NCBI RefSeq assembly: GCF_041051975.1
Contig: NZ_CP163435.1
Location: 7,047,001 to 7,111,000 of the forward strand
From: Streptomyces sp. R21
Lineage (GTDB): Bacteria > Actinomycetota > Actinomycetes > Streptomycetales > Streptomycetaceae
Length of the DNA: 64,000 bases
Direction: 5' to 3'
Under the pieces are notes generated by a model, which was not told the origin of the DNA, made no database searches, and saw only the letters and a list, made by a program, of their open reading frames with translations. Shown piece by piece: positions 1 to 8,400 of the stretch. Every line of letters begins with the position of its first letter. The stretch's first letter is position 1. A program made the translations under genes and the position numbers.

Positions 1-303
1 GCACGGACGGCGTACGAGAACACCCGGCGCGGCGGCACCCTCGTCGTCGTCGGCGCCGGCGCCATGGACGACTTCCTCCAGCTCAACATGTTCGAGCTGT
101 TCTTCGACGAGAAGCGGATCCTGCCCTCGATGTACGGCGGCGGCGACGTCCTGCGGTCGTACGAGCGGACCATCGCGCTGTGGCGGGCCGGCCGTATCGA
201 CCTGGAGAGCCTGATCACCCACCGGGTGCCGCTGGCCGAGATCAACGAGGCGCTGGACCAGATGCGGACAGGTGTCGCGCTGCGTACGTGCATCGAGATC
301 TGA
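1..303 (+). CDS. Zinc-type alcohol dehydrogenase, C-terminal part (5' truncated by window)
   Basis: The reading frame is open from base 1 to a TGA at 301-303, so only the last 100 residues are present. The visible part starts in the Rossmann-fold end (RGGTLVVVGAG) and ends with the segment typical of MDR/zinc alcohol dehydrogenases (PLAEINEALDQMRTG, then a short beta strand at the C terminus). The family oxidises alcohols or reduces aldehydes with NAD(P). The zinc ligands lie upstream of the window and cannot be checked. An SDR follows 24 bp downstream on the same strand, so the two oxidoreductases probably share a transcript. The substrate is unknown. Confidence 0.85.
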   Translation, partial: ARTAYENTRRGGTLVVVGAGAMDDFLQLNMFELFFDEKRILPSMYGGGDVLRSYERTIALWRAGRIDLESLITHRVPLAEINEALDQMRTGVALRTCIEI

Positions 304-327
304 CCCCCACAACCGTTAGGGACCTTG

Positions 328-1290
328 ATGTCACTGCCACTTGAAGGGCTGTCCGCGATCGTCACCGGCGCGGGACGCGGCCTTGGACGTACCGAGGCCC
401 TGGAACTCGCCCGCCTCGGCGCGGCCGTCGTCGTCAACGACTACGGGCAGCCCGGCCGGGACGGCTCCGGCGCGGCGTCCGCCGCGCCCGCCGAGGAGGT
501 CGCCGCCGAGATCCGTGCCGCGGGCGGCAGCGCCGTCGCCCACACCGGTGACGTCTCCGACCACGAACAGGCCCGTGCCCTGGTCGAGTTGGCGGTCGGC
601 GAGTTCGGGAAGCTGGACATCCTGGTCAACAACGCGGGCATCCTGCGCGACCGGATGGTCTTCTCGATGACCGAGGACGAGTGGGACTCCGTCATCCGGG
701 TCCACCTCAAAGGCCACTTCAACACCACGCACTTCGCGTCCGTGCACTGGCGGGCGCGGTCCAAGGCGGCGGACGGGCCGGTGTACGGGCGGATCGTGAA
801 CACCTCGTCCGAGGCCTACCTCGCCGGCTCGGCCGGACAGCCCAACTACGCGGCGGCGAAAGGCGGAATCGTCGGGTTGACCACGTCCACGGCGCACGCG
901 CTCGCGAAGTACGGCGTGACCGCCAACGCCATCTGCCCGCGCGCCCGCACCCGGATGACCGAGGACGTCTTCGCGGGCTTCTCCGCACCGGACGAGGGCC
1001 TGGACCCCCTCGCCCCCGAGCATGTCGCCCCGCTTGTCGGCTACTTGGCCTCACCCGCGGCCGCGCACGTCAACGGCCAGCTCCTCGTCGTGCACGGCGG
1101 CATGGTCGCGATCGTCGAACGCCCACGGGTGGCCGCCAAGTTCGACACCAAGCAGGACGCCTTCACCTACGACGAGCTGGACGCGCTGCTCACCCCGCAC
1201 TACGCGCAGCGCCCCGGCGGCGAGACCTTCGCGGCGCCGGAGGTGCTGGGACTCAAGCGGGGCCAGGACCCGGGCTCTCCGGGTCGCTGA
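328..1290 (+). CDS. SDR-family oxidoreductase (3-oxoacyl/hydroxysteroid type)
   Basis: Protein of 320 residues. The N terminus has the cofactor motif TGAGRGLGR at about residues 14-22, followed by the NNAG motif (LVNNAGILRD), a catalytic Ser in NTSSEAYLAG, and the YxxxK pair in NYAAAKGG. Start choice: ATG at 328 preceded by a purine-rich GTTAGGGA; an in-frame TTG at 325 is less likely. The length and the C-terminal extension beyond the catalytic core resemble the long actinobacterial SDRs annotated as 3-oxoacyl-ACP reductase or 3-hydroxyacyl-CoA dehydrogenase. It sits just behind a zinc alcohol dehydrogenase, which suggests a shared catabolic or lipid-related role. The substrate cannot be told from the sequence. 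Confidence 0.9.
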   Translation: MSLPLEGLSAIVTGAGRGLGRTEALELARLGAAVVVNDYGQPGRDGSGAASAAPAEEVAAEIRAAGGSAVAHTGDVSDHEQARALVELAVGEFGKLDILVNNAGILRDRMVFSMTEDEWDSVIRVHLKGHFNTTHFASVHWRARSKAADGPVYGRIVNTSSEAYLAGSAGQPNYAAAKGGIVGLTTSTAHALAKYGVTANAICPRARTRMTEDVFAGFSAPDEGLDPLAPEHVAPLVGYLASPAAAHVNGQLLVVHGGMVAIVERPRVAAKFDTKQDAFTYDELDALLTPHYAQRPGGETFAAPEVLGLKRGQDPGSPGR

Positions 1291-1327
1291 GCAGCCGCCC
1301 GTCCGTGGGCGGGGAGCCCCGCACAGA

Positions 1328-1361
1328 ACGGCCCCGTCCGTCGGATGACGGAGGGGGCCGT
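1328..1361. terminator. Bidirectional hairpin terminator
   Basis: A 15-bp inverted repeat with one mismatch (arms 1328-1342 and 1347-1361, loop GGAT) lies 38 bp past the SDR stop codon. It also lies downstream of the convergent minus-strand genes that end at 1413. No clear T-run follows, as is usual in streptomycetes. Confidence 0.75.
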
Positions 1362-1412
1362 GTACTACCTGTTTCTTGACGTTCCGTCAGAAACCCTGGA
1401 GATCCCGGGACT

Positions 1413-1580
1413 TCAGAACGTCATGCCGGCCTGCCCGGACGGCTTGCGGTGGCGCCCACGAGGGGTCGCCTCGTCGTCCTGGGCGGAGACCGGCCCCCGG
1501 TGCTTGCCGTGGCCCATGTCCAAGGCCGTGGCCTCGTGGGCGTCGGTGGCCGGTGGTTCCATCGTGATCGTGTCGCTCAT
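1413..1580 (-). CDS. Small Gly/His/Arg-rich hypothetical peptide (55 aa)
   Basis: A short frame starting ATG at 1580 encodes 55 residues. It begins MSDTITMEPPATDAHE and has a basic middle (GKHRGPVSAQD) and the segment RGRHRKP near the end. A weak GGGGTGA precedes the start. I recall short proteins with the HGxHRGPVSAQD-type segment in streptomycetes, which is why I call it real, but I know of no function. It has no signal peptide, membrane segment or cysteine. It lies 50 bp downstream of the 479-residue hypothetical gene on the same strand, so the two may be cotranscribed. Confidence rests on the non-random composition (an acidic N-terminal half and a basic C-terminal half) and on recall only. 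Confidence 0.65.
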   Translation of the reverse strand: MSDTITMEPPATDAHEATALDMGHGKHRGPVSAQDDEATPRGRHRKPSGQAGMTF

Positions 1581-1630
1581 CGGAAAGTTCACCCCGTAAA
1601 TACATGATCCTTCTGTACAACCGGGGGAGT

Positions 1631-3070
1631 CTAACCGGCGGCGACAGGCCTCTCATCAGGGGCCACCGGCGTGTCGGCAGGAGCAATCACCGGCTGCACA
1701 TCATCAGGGATCACCGGCTTCGCGCCTTCAGGGGGCACCGGCTTCACGCGAGCCACCACCCGCCCCGTGAGCGGCGCCTGCTGCAACGGCACCGGCCGCG
1801 CCACGACGGGCCCCGGAGGACCCGGATCCGCCGGCTGCGACGACGCTTGTCGCGCCGTCGCCGCCGTACCGTCCGGACCCGGATCCCCCGGCCCCGCGTC
1901 CCCCGCCCCCGTGGGTGCCTCCACCCGTGTCACGCCGCACGGCACCGCCCCCGTCGCGTACGGCAGATGAAGCACCCCGTCCTTGGTCCACAGCCCGGCC
2001 CCCGCCAGCCATCCCTCCGGCGCCCGGAGATGGTGGACCCGCCGGTCGGCGGGCCGCCACAGGCCCACCCAGCTCCCGGCCGCCCCGTCGATGCGCAGCG
2101 CCACCCCGCAGCTCTCCGGGGTCAGCACCTGCCCCGGCTGGATCGCGAACGGCGTCACCGCGCAATCCCCCATGCGCAGGCACTCCGGGAAGCGGACCGG
2201 CAGGGTGCTCCCCAGCACGCCCCAGCCCAGCCGGTCGTGGCCCGGCGACGGCGCGTCCGAGCGGATCAGCAGCAGTCCGCTGTCGGCGTCCGCGAGGAGC
2301 AGCCGGTCGTTGCTGTCCTCCGCGATCTGCAGCAGCGGCGACACCTCGCCGCCGCGCTCCAGGTCGACGACCACCGTCTTCGTCCGGCCGCCGCTCTCCC
2401 GGTCCAGGGCCAGCAGCCGCCCCGTGCGGTCCAGCCACACCCCGCCCGAGCAGCGCCCCGGGATCTCGGCGAGGTGCTCGGGCCCGAAGGCGCCGCCCGC
2501 GACCAGCCAGACGGCGGTCGAGCTCCGGCCGACGGCCAGGGCGTACGCGAGCTCGCCGCCCGGCGCGGGCGGCAGCAGCCGCAGCCGGGTGCCCTCGTCC
2601 GGGCACTCCACCGCGCCGAGCAGCAGCTCGCCGGTGCCGGGCCCGGTCGGGTACAGCAGCGAGAACGTGTGCCGGGCGCCCGTCAGCCGGCGGATCAGCA
2701 CCCGCCCGTCGTTCATCGGCGCCACCTCGGTGCCGGGCTCCTCGGGCTGGTTGCCGGGCAGCGGGACGGCGTACGGCTCGGGGCCGTCGAGCGTCCACCG
2801 CTCCGGGTACCAGCACCCGCCGCCGTGGGTGAGACGCGCCCCGTACGTCCCGTCGGCGGTGATCACGCAGGCAGGCCGGGCGACCCACTCGCTCCCGTCG
2901 CCGACGTTCTCCGCGCTGTCCACAGGATCCGCGTTCTCCGCCACGTCCGCCACGTCCGCTGTGTCCGCCACGTCCGCGCTGTCGGACATGTCCGCCGTCT
3001 CCGGCGCGGACAATGAGAGTCCCCCCTGCTCGAACGAAGCCGAGAGCTCGGGGGAGGCACAGGCCGTCAT
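1631..3070 (-). CDS. Hypothetical protein with low-complexity ends (479 aa)
   Basis: Start ATG at 3070 follows a strong GGAGGTG ribosome site 8 bp away, which settles the start; the frame stays open further upstream but without support. Residues about 20-55 are an Ala/Asp repeat (ADVADTADVADVAENAD). The centre (about 65-420) looks like a repeated beta-strand fold with WxxDGxxR and LLLADADSGLLLI-type segments, perhaps a beta-propeller. The tail is Pro/Val-rich, with PVIP-like repeats. I do not recognise a family. There are no membrane segments or signal peptide. A possible -10 box TAGCTT lies about 27 bp upstream of the start, in the region shared with the divergent Nif3-like gene. Confidence 0.75.
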   Translation of the reverse strand: MTACASPELSASFEQGGLSLSAPETADMSDSADVADTADVADVAENADPVDSAENVGDGSEWVARPACVITADGTYGARLTHGGGCWYPERWTLDGPEPYAVPLPGNQPEEPGTEVAPMNDGRVLIRRLTGARHTFSLLYPTGPGTGELLLGAVECPDEGTRLRLLPPAPGGELAYALAVGRSSTAVWLVAGGAFGPEHLAEIPGRCSGGVWLDRTGRLLALDRESGGRTKTVVVDLERGGEVSPLLQIAEDSNDRLLLADADSGLLLIRSDAPSPGHDRLGWGVLGSTLPVRFPECLRMGDCAVTPFAIQPGQVLTPESCGVALRIDGAAGSWVGLWRPADRRVHHLRAPEGWLAGAGLWTKDGVLHLPYATGAVPCGVTRVEAPTGAGDAGPGDPGPDGTAATARQASSQPADPGPPGPVVARPVPLQQAPLTGRVVARVKPVPPEGAKPVIPDDVQPVIAPADTPVAPDERPVAAG

Positions 3071-3334
3071 GGTTCGATCACCTCCGGCGACGAAGCTAGT
3101 TTTCGTACGCACAGACGTGGGACCGACGAGCGGCCGCTTCACACATAAGGGTGGCCATGTCGTGATTCGCCTGAGGAAACGGGGGCGCATGTGCTGATCG
3201 GGGTGCGCCGCCTGGAAGTTGGCGGTCCCGAATCTTTCACCAAAGATCACCGCGACCATCAATCGAGCAGCCACGACGGCGAGCAACCACCTCCGCGAGA
3301 GCGGCGCCGGTTCAGGCGCAAGGGAGGTGCCAGG

Positions 3335-3350
3335 TAGCCTTTTATACGTG
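3335..3350 (+). promoter_or_regulatory. -10 box and leaderless start for the Nif3-like operon
   Basis: TAGCCT at 3335-3340 lies seven bases before the GTG at 3348, the spacing expected when transcription begins at the start codon itself. No convincing -35 is visible. The only Shine-Dalgarno-like GGGAGG (3322-3327) is about 20 bp upstream, too far to serve this GTG. The rest of the 277-bp divergent gap (3071-3347) shows no further gene. Confidence 0.5.
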
Positions 3351-4220
3351 CCCCGTCTGTCTGAAGTCCTCGCCGCGCTCGACGCGCTCTGGCCTCCCGA
3401 GCGGGCCGAGGGATGGGACGCGGTCGGCACCGTCTGCGGCGACCCGGACCAGAGCGTGTCCCGCGTGCTCTTCGCCGTCGACCCCGTGCAGGAGATCGTC
3501 GACGAGGCGGTGAAGCTGGGCGCCGACCTGCTGGTCACCCACCACCCGCTCTACCTGCGCGGTACGACGACGGTCGCGGCGAGCCACTTCAAGGGCCGCG
3601 TCGTCCACACCCTCATCAAGAACGACATCGCGCTGCACGTCGCGCACACCAACGCCGACCGCGCCGACCCGGGTGTCTCGGACGCCCTCGCCGGCGCGCT
3701 GGACCTGCGGGTCCTGCGCCCCCTCGTGCCGGACCCGACCGACGCCGAGGGACGCCGGGGCCTCGGCCGAGTCTGTGAACTGGACCGTCCGGTGACCGTC
3801 CGCGAGTTCGCAGCGCGCGCCGCGCAGCGGCTGCCGGCCACCGCGCAGGGCATCCGTGTCGCGGGCGACCCCGACCAGCTCGTGCGGACCGTCGCCGTCA
3901 GCGGCGGCTCCGGCGACAGCCTCTTCGACGACGTACGCGCCGCCGGCGTCGACGCCTTCCTCACCGCGGACCTGCGCCACCACCCGGCGTCCGAGTTCCT
4001 TGCGGATCGCGCCCACAGTCCCCACACTCCTCTCGCGCTGCTCGACGCGGCGCACTGGGCCACCGAATGGCCCTGGTGCGAGCTGGCCGCCGCCCAGCTC
4101 GACGAGATTTCCGACCGCCATGGCTGGGACCTGCGGGTCCATGTCTCCAAGACGGTCACCGACCCCTGGACCGCCCACGCGGCCTCACCGCTTCCCACAC
4201 CTTCAGGAGCCCCCAACTGA
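3348..4220 (+). CDS. Nif3-like dinuclear metal centre protein
   Basis: Protein of 290 residues starting VPRLSEVLAALDALWP. It has the family signatures THHP at about residue 64-67 (VTHHPLYLRGT), HTNAD at about 101-105, and the C-terminal metal-ligand segment ALLDAAHWATEW. Known members form hexameric rings with two metal ions per subunit. The cellular function is still unclear, although bacterial members are often annotated as GTP cyclohydrolase I type 2 homologues. The stop overlaps the start of the zinc-ribbon gene (CTGA), so the pair is translationally coupled. From memory, the gene order Nif3-like, zinc ribbon, RNase H/phosphatase is the same in Streptomyces coelicolor. Confidence 0.92.
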   Translation: MPRLSEVLAALDALWPPERAEGWDAVGTVCGDPDQSVSRVLFAVDPVQEIVDEAVKLGADLLVTHHPLYLRGTTTVAASHFKGRVVHTLIKNDIALHVAHTNADRADPGVSDALAGALDLRVLRPLVPDPTDAEGRRGLGRVCELDRPVTVREFAARAAQRLPATAQGIRVAGDPDQLVRTVAVSGGSGDSLFDDVRAAGVDAFLTADLRHHPASEFLADRAHSPHTPLALLDAAHWATEWPWCELAAAQLDEISDRHGWDLRVHVSKTVTDPWTAHAASPLPTPSGAPN

Positions 4221-4960
4221 ACGCCGCGCCCGCCGACCAGATCCGACTTCTCGACGTCCAGGCACTCGACGCCCGCCTGCAGCAGCTCACGCACCGGCGG
4301 AAGTCGCTGCCCGAGCACGCCGAGATCGAATCGCTGAACAAGGACCTCGTCCAGCTGCGCGACCTGCTCGTCGCCGCGCAGACCGAGGAGAGCGACTGCG
4401 CCCGTGAGCAGACCAAGGCGGAGCAGGACGTGGACCAGGTGCGTCAGCGCGCCACCCGCGACCAGCAGCGCCTCGACTCCGGCAACGTCACCTCGCCCAA
4501 GGACCTGGAGAACCTCCAGCGCGAGATCGTCTCGCTCGCCAAGCGCCAGGGAGACCTGGAGGACGTCGTCCTGGAGGTCATGGAGCGCCGTGAGTCCGCG
4601 CAGGAGCGGGTCGCCGAGCTGACCGAGCGGGTCTCCTCCGTGCAGGCGAAGATCGACGACGCGACCGGCCGCCGCGACTCCGCGTTCGAGGAGTTCGACG
4701 GCGAGGCCGCCACGGTGACGAAGGAGCGCGAGGTCATCGCCGCCTCCGTCCCCGCGGACCTGCTGAAGCTCTACGACAAGCTCCGCGTGAAGGAGGGCGG
4801 CGTCGGTGCGGCCCGTCTCTACCAGCGCCGCTGCGAGGGCTGCCGTCTGGAGCTCAACATCACCGAGGTCAACGAGGTGAAGGCGGCCTCTCCCGACACG
4901 GTGCTGCGCTGCGAGAACTGCGGCCGGATCCTGGTGCGCACGTCCGAGTCCGGCCTGTAA
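4217..4960 (+). CDS. Coiled-coil/zinc-ribbon protein
   Basis: Protein of 247 residues. The start is unusual: CTG at 4217 overlaps the upstream TGA and follows AGGAG at 4205-4209. No ATG, GTG or TTG fits the ribosome site, and the N terminus NAAPADQIRLLDVQALD is the one I recall for relatives. Residues about 20-170 are a long heptad-rich coiled coil. The C terminus carries two CxxC pairs (CEGC and CENC, about residues 210 and 235) forming a zinc ribbon, as in the family described as a putative zinc-ribbon nucleic-acid-binding protein. Its conserved position before an RNase H gene hints at an RNA/DNA-related role; this is inference. Confidence 0.9.
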   Translation: MNAAPADQIRLLDVQALDARLQQLTHRRKSLPEHAEIESLNKDLVQLRDLLVAAQTEESDCAREQTKAEQDVDQVRQRATRDQQRLDSGNVTSPKDLENLQREIVSLAKRQGDLEDVVLEVMERRESAQERVAELTERVSSVQAKIDDATGRRDSAFEEFDGEAATVTKEREVIAASVPADLLKLYDKLRVKEGGVGAARLYQRRCEGCRLELNITEVNEVKAASPDTVLRCENCGRILVRTSESGL

Positions 4961-4971
4961 GGAGCTTCGGG

Positions 4972-6396
4972 GTGCGGGAGTTCATCGTCGAGGCCGACGG
5001 CGGTTCCCGGGGCAACCCGGGGCCCGCGGGCTACGGCTCCGTGGTCATCGACGCGGCCACGGGGGAGACGCTGGTGGAGGTCGCCGAGTACCTCGGGATC
5101 GCCACCAACAACGTCGCGGAGTACCGGGGCCTGGTGGCCGGGCTGAAGGCGGCCCGCGAGCTGGACCCCACCGCCTCGGTCCGGGTCCGGATGGACTCCA
5201 AGCTCGTCGTCGAGCAGATGTCCGGGCGCTGGAAGATCAAGCACCCGGACATGAAGCCCCTCGCGGCCGAGGCCGCCCGCGTCTTCCCGCCGTCCCAGGT
5301 GACGTACGAGTGGATCCCGCGCGCGGAGAACAAGCACGCGGACCGGCTGGCCAACGAGGCGATGGACGCGGGCAAGCGGGGCGAGCAGTGGTCACCGTCG
5401 GCGTCGACGGCCGAACTGGACGCCCGCGCCGCCCGGGCCGCGGGGCCCGAACCGTCGGGCCCGCCCGGAGACGCGGCCGCAGGCGCGGCGAAGGCCCGCG
5501 CGGCGCTGGCCGGCGCGCGGGGACCGTCGACGGCTCCGGATACGGGCACGTCCTCGGGCGGGGCCGCCTCCGGTACGTCGGACGGTGGCGCCTCCGGTAC
5601 GTCCGGTGTCCCCGTGTCGTCCGGTGAGTCCGACTTCCTTCTCTCGCCCGGTGGTGGAGCCGCGAAGGGCCGTGCCGATGTGCGGGCCGCGCGGAACGTG
5701 GCCGCCGGGGCGCAGGCCGCCGCTCAGCCCGCCGGGGCGCCGTCCGTCGGCTGGGGTGCTCCTGCCGACATGGGGGCGCCCGCCACCTTCGTACTGCTGC
5801 GGCACGGCGAGACCCCGCTGACGCCGCAGAAGCGGTTCTCCGGCAGCGGTGGCGCCGATCCGGCGCTGTCCGCGGTGGGCCGGGAGCAGGCCGAGCGGGC
5901 CGCTGCGGCGCTGGCCGCACGCGGCACGATCCAGGCGATCGTCGCGTCGCCGCTCACCCGCTGCCGCCAGACCGCGCAGGCCGTCGCCGACCGGCTCGGG
6001 CTCGACGTGGTCGTCGAGGACGGGCTGCGCGAGGCCGACTTCGGCGCCTGGGAGGGCCTGACCTTCGGCGAGGTGCGCGAGCGCCACCCCGAGGACCTGA
6101 ACACCTGGCTCGCCTCGGCGGACGCCGAACCGACCGGCGGCGGCGAGAGCTTCGAGGCGGTCGCCCGGCGCATCGCCGTCACCCGCGACAAGCTCATCGC
6201 CTCGTACGCGGGCCGCACGGTCCTGCTCGTCACCCACGTCACGCCGATCAAGACCTTCGTACGGCTCGCCCTCGGCGCCCCGCCGGAGTCCCTGTTCCGG
6301 ATGGAGCTGTCGGCGGCCTCGATCTCGGCGGTGGCGTACTACGCGGACGGCAACGCGAGCCTACGGCTGCTGAACGACACGTCGCACCTGCGCTGA
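4972..6396 (+). CDS. Bifunctional RNase HI / histidine (acid) phosphatase
   Basis: Protein of 474 residues, GTG start at 4972. AAGGAG overlaps the preceding stop codon. Residues 1-140 are an RNase HI domain: ADGGSRGNPGPAGYG, then the glutamate in NNVAEYRG, then the aspartate in VRMDSKLVVEQMSG, giving the acidic catalytic set. Residues about 140-265 are an Ala/Gly/Ser/Thr-rich linker. Residues about 275-474 are a phosphoglycerate-mutase-like phosphatase with LLRHGET and the second histidine in LVTHVTPIK. Known mycobacterial and streptomycete homologues combine RNase H activity with acid or alpha-ribazole phosphatase activity. It is the third gene of the coupled operon. Confidence 0.93.
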   Translation: MREFIVEADGGSRGNPGPAGYGSVVIDAATGETLVEVAEYLGIATNNVAEYRGLVAGLKAARELDPTASVRVRMDSKLVVEQMSGRWKIKHPDMKPLAAEAARVFPPSQVTYEWIPRAENKHADRLANEAMDAGKRGEQWSPSASTAELDARAARAAGPEPSGPPGDAAAGAAKARAALAGARGPSTAPDTGTSSGGAASGTSDGGASGTSGVPVSSGESDFLLSPGGGAAKGRADVRAARNVAAGAQAAAQPAGAPSVGWGAPADMGAPATFVLLRHGETPLTPQKRFSGSGGADPALSAVGREQAERAAAALAARGTIQAIVASPLTRCRQTAQAVADRLGLDVVVEDGLREADFGAWEGLTFGEVRERHPEDLNTWLASADAEPTGGGESFEAVARRIAVTRDKLIASYAGRTVLLVTHVTPIKTFVRLALGAPPESLFRMELSAASISAVAYYADGNASLRLLNDTSHLR

Positions 6397-6418
6397 GGCC
6401 GTCCCCGACGGCGGGTGG

Positions 6419-7213
6419 CTACCGACGGGTGGCGCGCGCCCGCAGGATCTCCGCCGTCTCCCGGTCCGCCGGGAGGAACGCCTCCAGGTGGAGCTCGGCG
6501 AGGGTGACGTCCACCGCCGTCGCGAAGGACGTCAGAGTCGTCAGCAGTCTCAACTCGCCCTCCGCGCACCGCAGTCGCAGCGGGACGGCGAAGCCGAGAT
6601 AGTCCGCGCCGGGCTCGCTCCGCGGCACGTACCCGTCCAGCTCCTCGGCCAGCGCGTCGAGGAGTGGATCGGGGCTGCGTACGGCGCGGGCCCGCAGGTT
6701 CTCCACGATGTGCCGGCCCCAGGCGTCCAGGTTCACCACCCGGGACGCCATGCCGCGCGGGTGCAGCGCGAGCCGCAGCACGTTCACCGACGGCCCGAGC
6801 AGCGCCGGGTCGGCCCCTTCGGTGAGGACGTCGAACGCCTCGTTGGCCGCGACGAGTTCACCCCGTGGCCCCGCCACCAGCGCCGGATACGGCAGATGCC
6901 CATCGAGGATGCTGTCCAGCGCCTCCCTAACCGGCTTGAGCGCGGCCGCGTCGAGAGCCGACTCGGCGAACGCGGGCGCGTAACCGGCCGCCAGCAGCAG
7001 GGAGTTGCGCTCCCGCAGGGTCAGGCCCAGTGACTCGGCGAGCCTGATCACGATCTCCCGGCCGGGCACCGACCGCCCGCGCTCGATGAAACTGACGTAC
7101 CGCTGGGTCGTCCCCGCCCGCGAGGCGAGCTCCAGCTGACTGACCCGGCGGGCGGTGCGCCAGCGCAGCAACTCCCGGGCGAACGGGGGCGTTTCGATGA
7201 TGGTCGCGGTCAT
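6419..7213 (-). CDS. XRE-family regulator with MmyB-like ligand domain
   Basis: Protein of 264 residues. Residues about 12-70 form a helix-turn-helix (VSQLELASRAGTTQRYVSFIERGR). The rest matches the MmyB-like sensor domain (AANEAFDVLTEG, LHPRGMASRVVNLDAW, and a closing FATAVDVTLAELHLEAFLPAD). Regulators of this class commonly sit back to back with an oxidoreductase whose promoter they control, and here the divergent neighbour is an MDR oxidoreductase 168 bp away. The ATG at 7213 is close behind a possible -10 (TACAAC on the minus strand), so its transcript may be leaderless. No Shine-Dalgarno is evident. Confidence 0.9.
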   Translation of the reverse strand: MTATIIETPPFARELLRWRTARRVSQLELASRAGTTQRYVSFIERGRSVPGREIVIRLAESLGLTLRERNSLLLAAGYAPAFAESALDAAALKPVREALDSILDGHLPYPALVAGPRGELVAANEAFDVLTEGADPALLGPSVNVLRLALHPRGMASRVVNLDAWGRHIVENLRARAVRSPDPLLDALAEELDGYVPRSEPGADYLGFAVPLRLRCAEGELRLLTTLTSFATAVDVTLAELHLEAFLPADRETAEILRARATRR

Positions 7214-7219
7214 GACTCA

Positions 7220-7243
7220 GTTGTACGTCATGGGTACGACAAC
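7220..7243. promoter_or_regulatory. Imperfect palindrome in XRE/MDR divergent promoter region
   Basis: GTTGTACG and TACGACAAC form an interrupted inverted repeat just upstream of the XRE start. The position suits autoregulation by the XRE protein. The rest of the gap to 7381 shows only a GGGGGCG-type ribosome site for the oxidoreductase. Confidence 0.35.
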
Positions 7244-7380
7244 CGACCTTCGAACGGACCCGGGTTGCCCCGTCATACCCCGCCGGGAATTGAGCGGCTC
7301 ACCCCGCCCGAGCAGCATGGACGCATCCACGGAGCCCCGATCCAAGGGCTCGCCGCAGGAGTTCACCCCAGGGGGCGAAG

Positions 7381-8400
7381 ATGCGCACGTACCACCTTCA
7401 GACGCTCGGCACCGTCGACGGGATCGTCCACCGCGACTCCGAGCCGCGCCCGGAACCCGGCCCCCGTGACATCGTCGTCCGCGTCCGTGCCGTCTCCCTC
7501 AACAAGCGCGATCTGCTGATCCTGAAGGGGACTTACCCGCTGAAGGCCGTTCCGGACGTGATCCCGGTGAGCGACGGTGCGGGCGAAGTCGTCGCGGTGG
7601 GCGGGGAGGTGACCCGGTTCAAGGTCGGCGACCGGGTGATGGGGACGTACTTCCCGAACTGGCGCGACGGGCGGATCACCGCGGCGCAGTTCGACCAGCC
7701 GGGCGCCAGCCTGAGCGGCATGCTCGCCGAGTATGTTCGCCTCGACCAGGAGGCGGCGGTGCGCGTTCCGGACCATCTGACCTGGGAGGAGGCGGCCTGT
7801 CTGCCCTGCGCCGGGGTCACCGCGTGGCACGCCCTCACCGGCGGCGAGCCGCTCCTGCCCGGCCAGACCGTGCTGACGCTGGGCACCGGTGCGCTGTCCC
7901 TCTTCGTGGTGCGGTTCGCCAAGGCGCTGGGCGCCGAGGTCATCGCGACGACCTCCAGCGCGGCCAAGGCGGACCGCCTCAAGGCGCTCGGCGCGGACCA
8001 CGTCGTCAACTATGTGGAGAACCCCGAATGGGGCGCGGCCGTACGGGAGTTGACCGGCGGCCGGGGCGCCGACCTCGTCGTCGAGACCAACGGCCCCGAG
8101 ACCATTGAGCAGTCGATGCGCGCCTCAGCCCTCTACAGCCAGATCGTGCTGCTGATCACCGGCAGCCCGCGCAGGTCCGGCATCGAGATCTCCAACGCGG
8201 CGTACGCGGCGAGCCTGGCCACCATCCGCCGCGTCTTCGTCGGCAGCCGCACCCACTTCGAGGCCATGAACCGGGCCGTCTCCCTGCACGGCATCCGCCC
8301 GGTGATCGACCGCGTCTTCGGCCTCGACGAGGTCCACGAGGCGTTCCGGTACTACGAGGGCGGTACCGCCTTCGGCAAGGTCGTCATCAGCATGGCCTGA
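7381..8400 (+). CDS. Zinc-independent MDR oxidoreductase (quinone-oxidoreductase-like)
   Basis: Protein of 339 residues. The N-terminal GroES-like half contains VRAVSLNKRDLLILKG, where zinc enzymes would carry the catalytic Cys. The cofactor half has LGTGALSLFVVRFAKALGAEVIATTSS (about residues 165-190), with a T/S-rich loop after the third strand suggesting NADPH. The C-terminal segment GTAFGKVVISMA is typical of the family. The missing catalytic zinc ligands place it with quinone reductase or enoyl reductase-like members. It diverges from an MmyB-type XRE regulator that probably controls it. Confidence 0.88.
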   Translation: MRTYHLQTLGTVDGIVHRDSEPRPEPGPRDIVVRVRAVSLNKRDLLILKGTYPLKAVPDVIPVSDGAGEVVAVGGEVTRFKVGDRVMGTYFPNWRDGRITAAQFDQPGASLSGMLAEYVRLDQEAAVRVPDHLTWEEAACLPCAGVTAWHALTGGEPLLPGQTVLTLGTGALSLFVVRFAKALGAEVIATTSSAAKADRLKALGADHVVNYVENPEWGAAVRELTGGRGADLVVETNGPETIEQSMRASALYSQIVLLITGSPRRSGIEISNAAYAASLATIRRVFVGSRTHFEAMNRAVSLHGIRPVIDRVFGLDEVHEAFRYYEGGTAFGKVVISMA

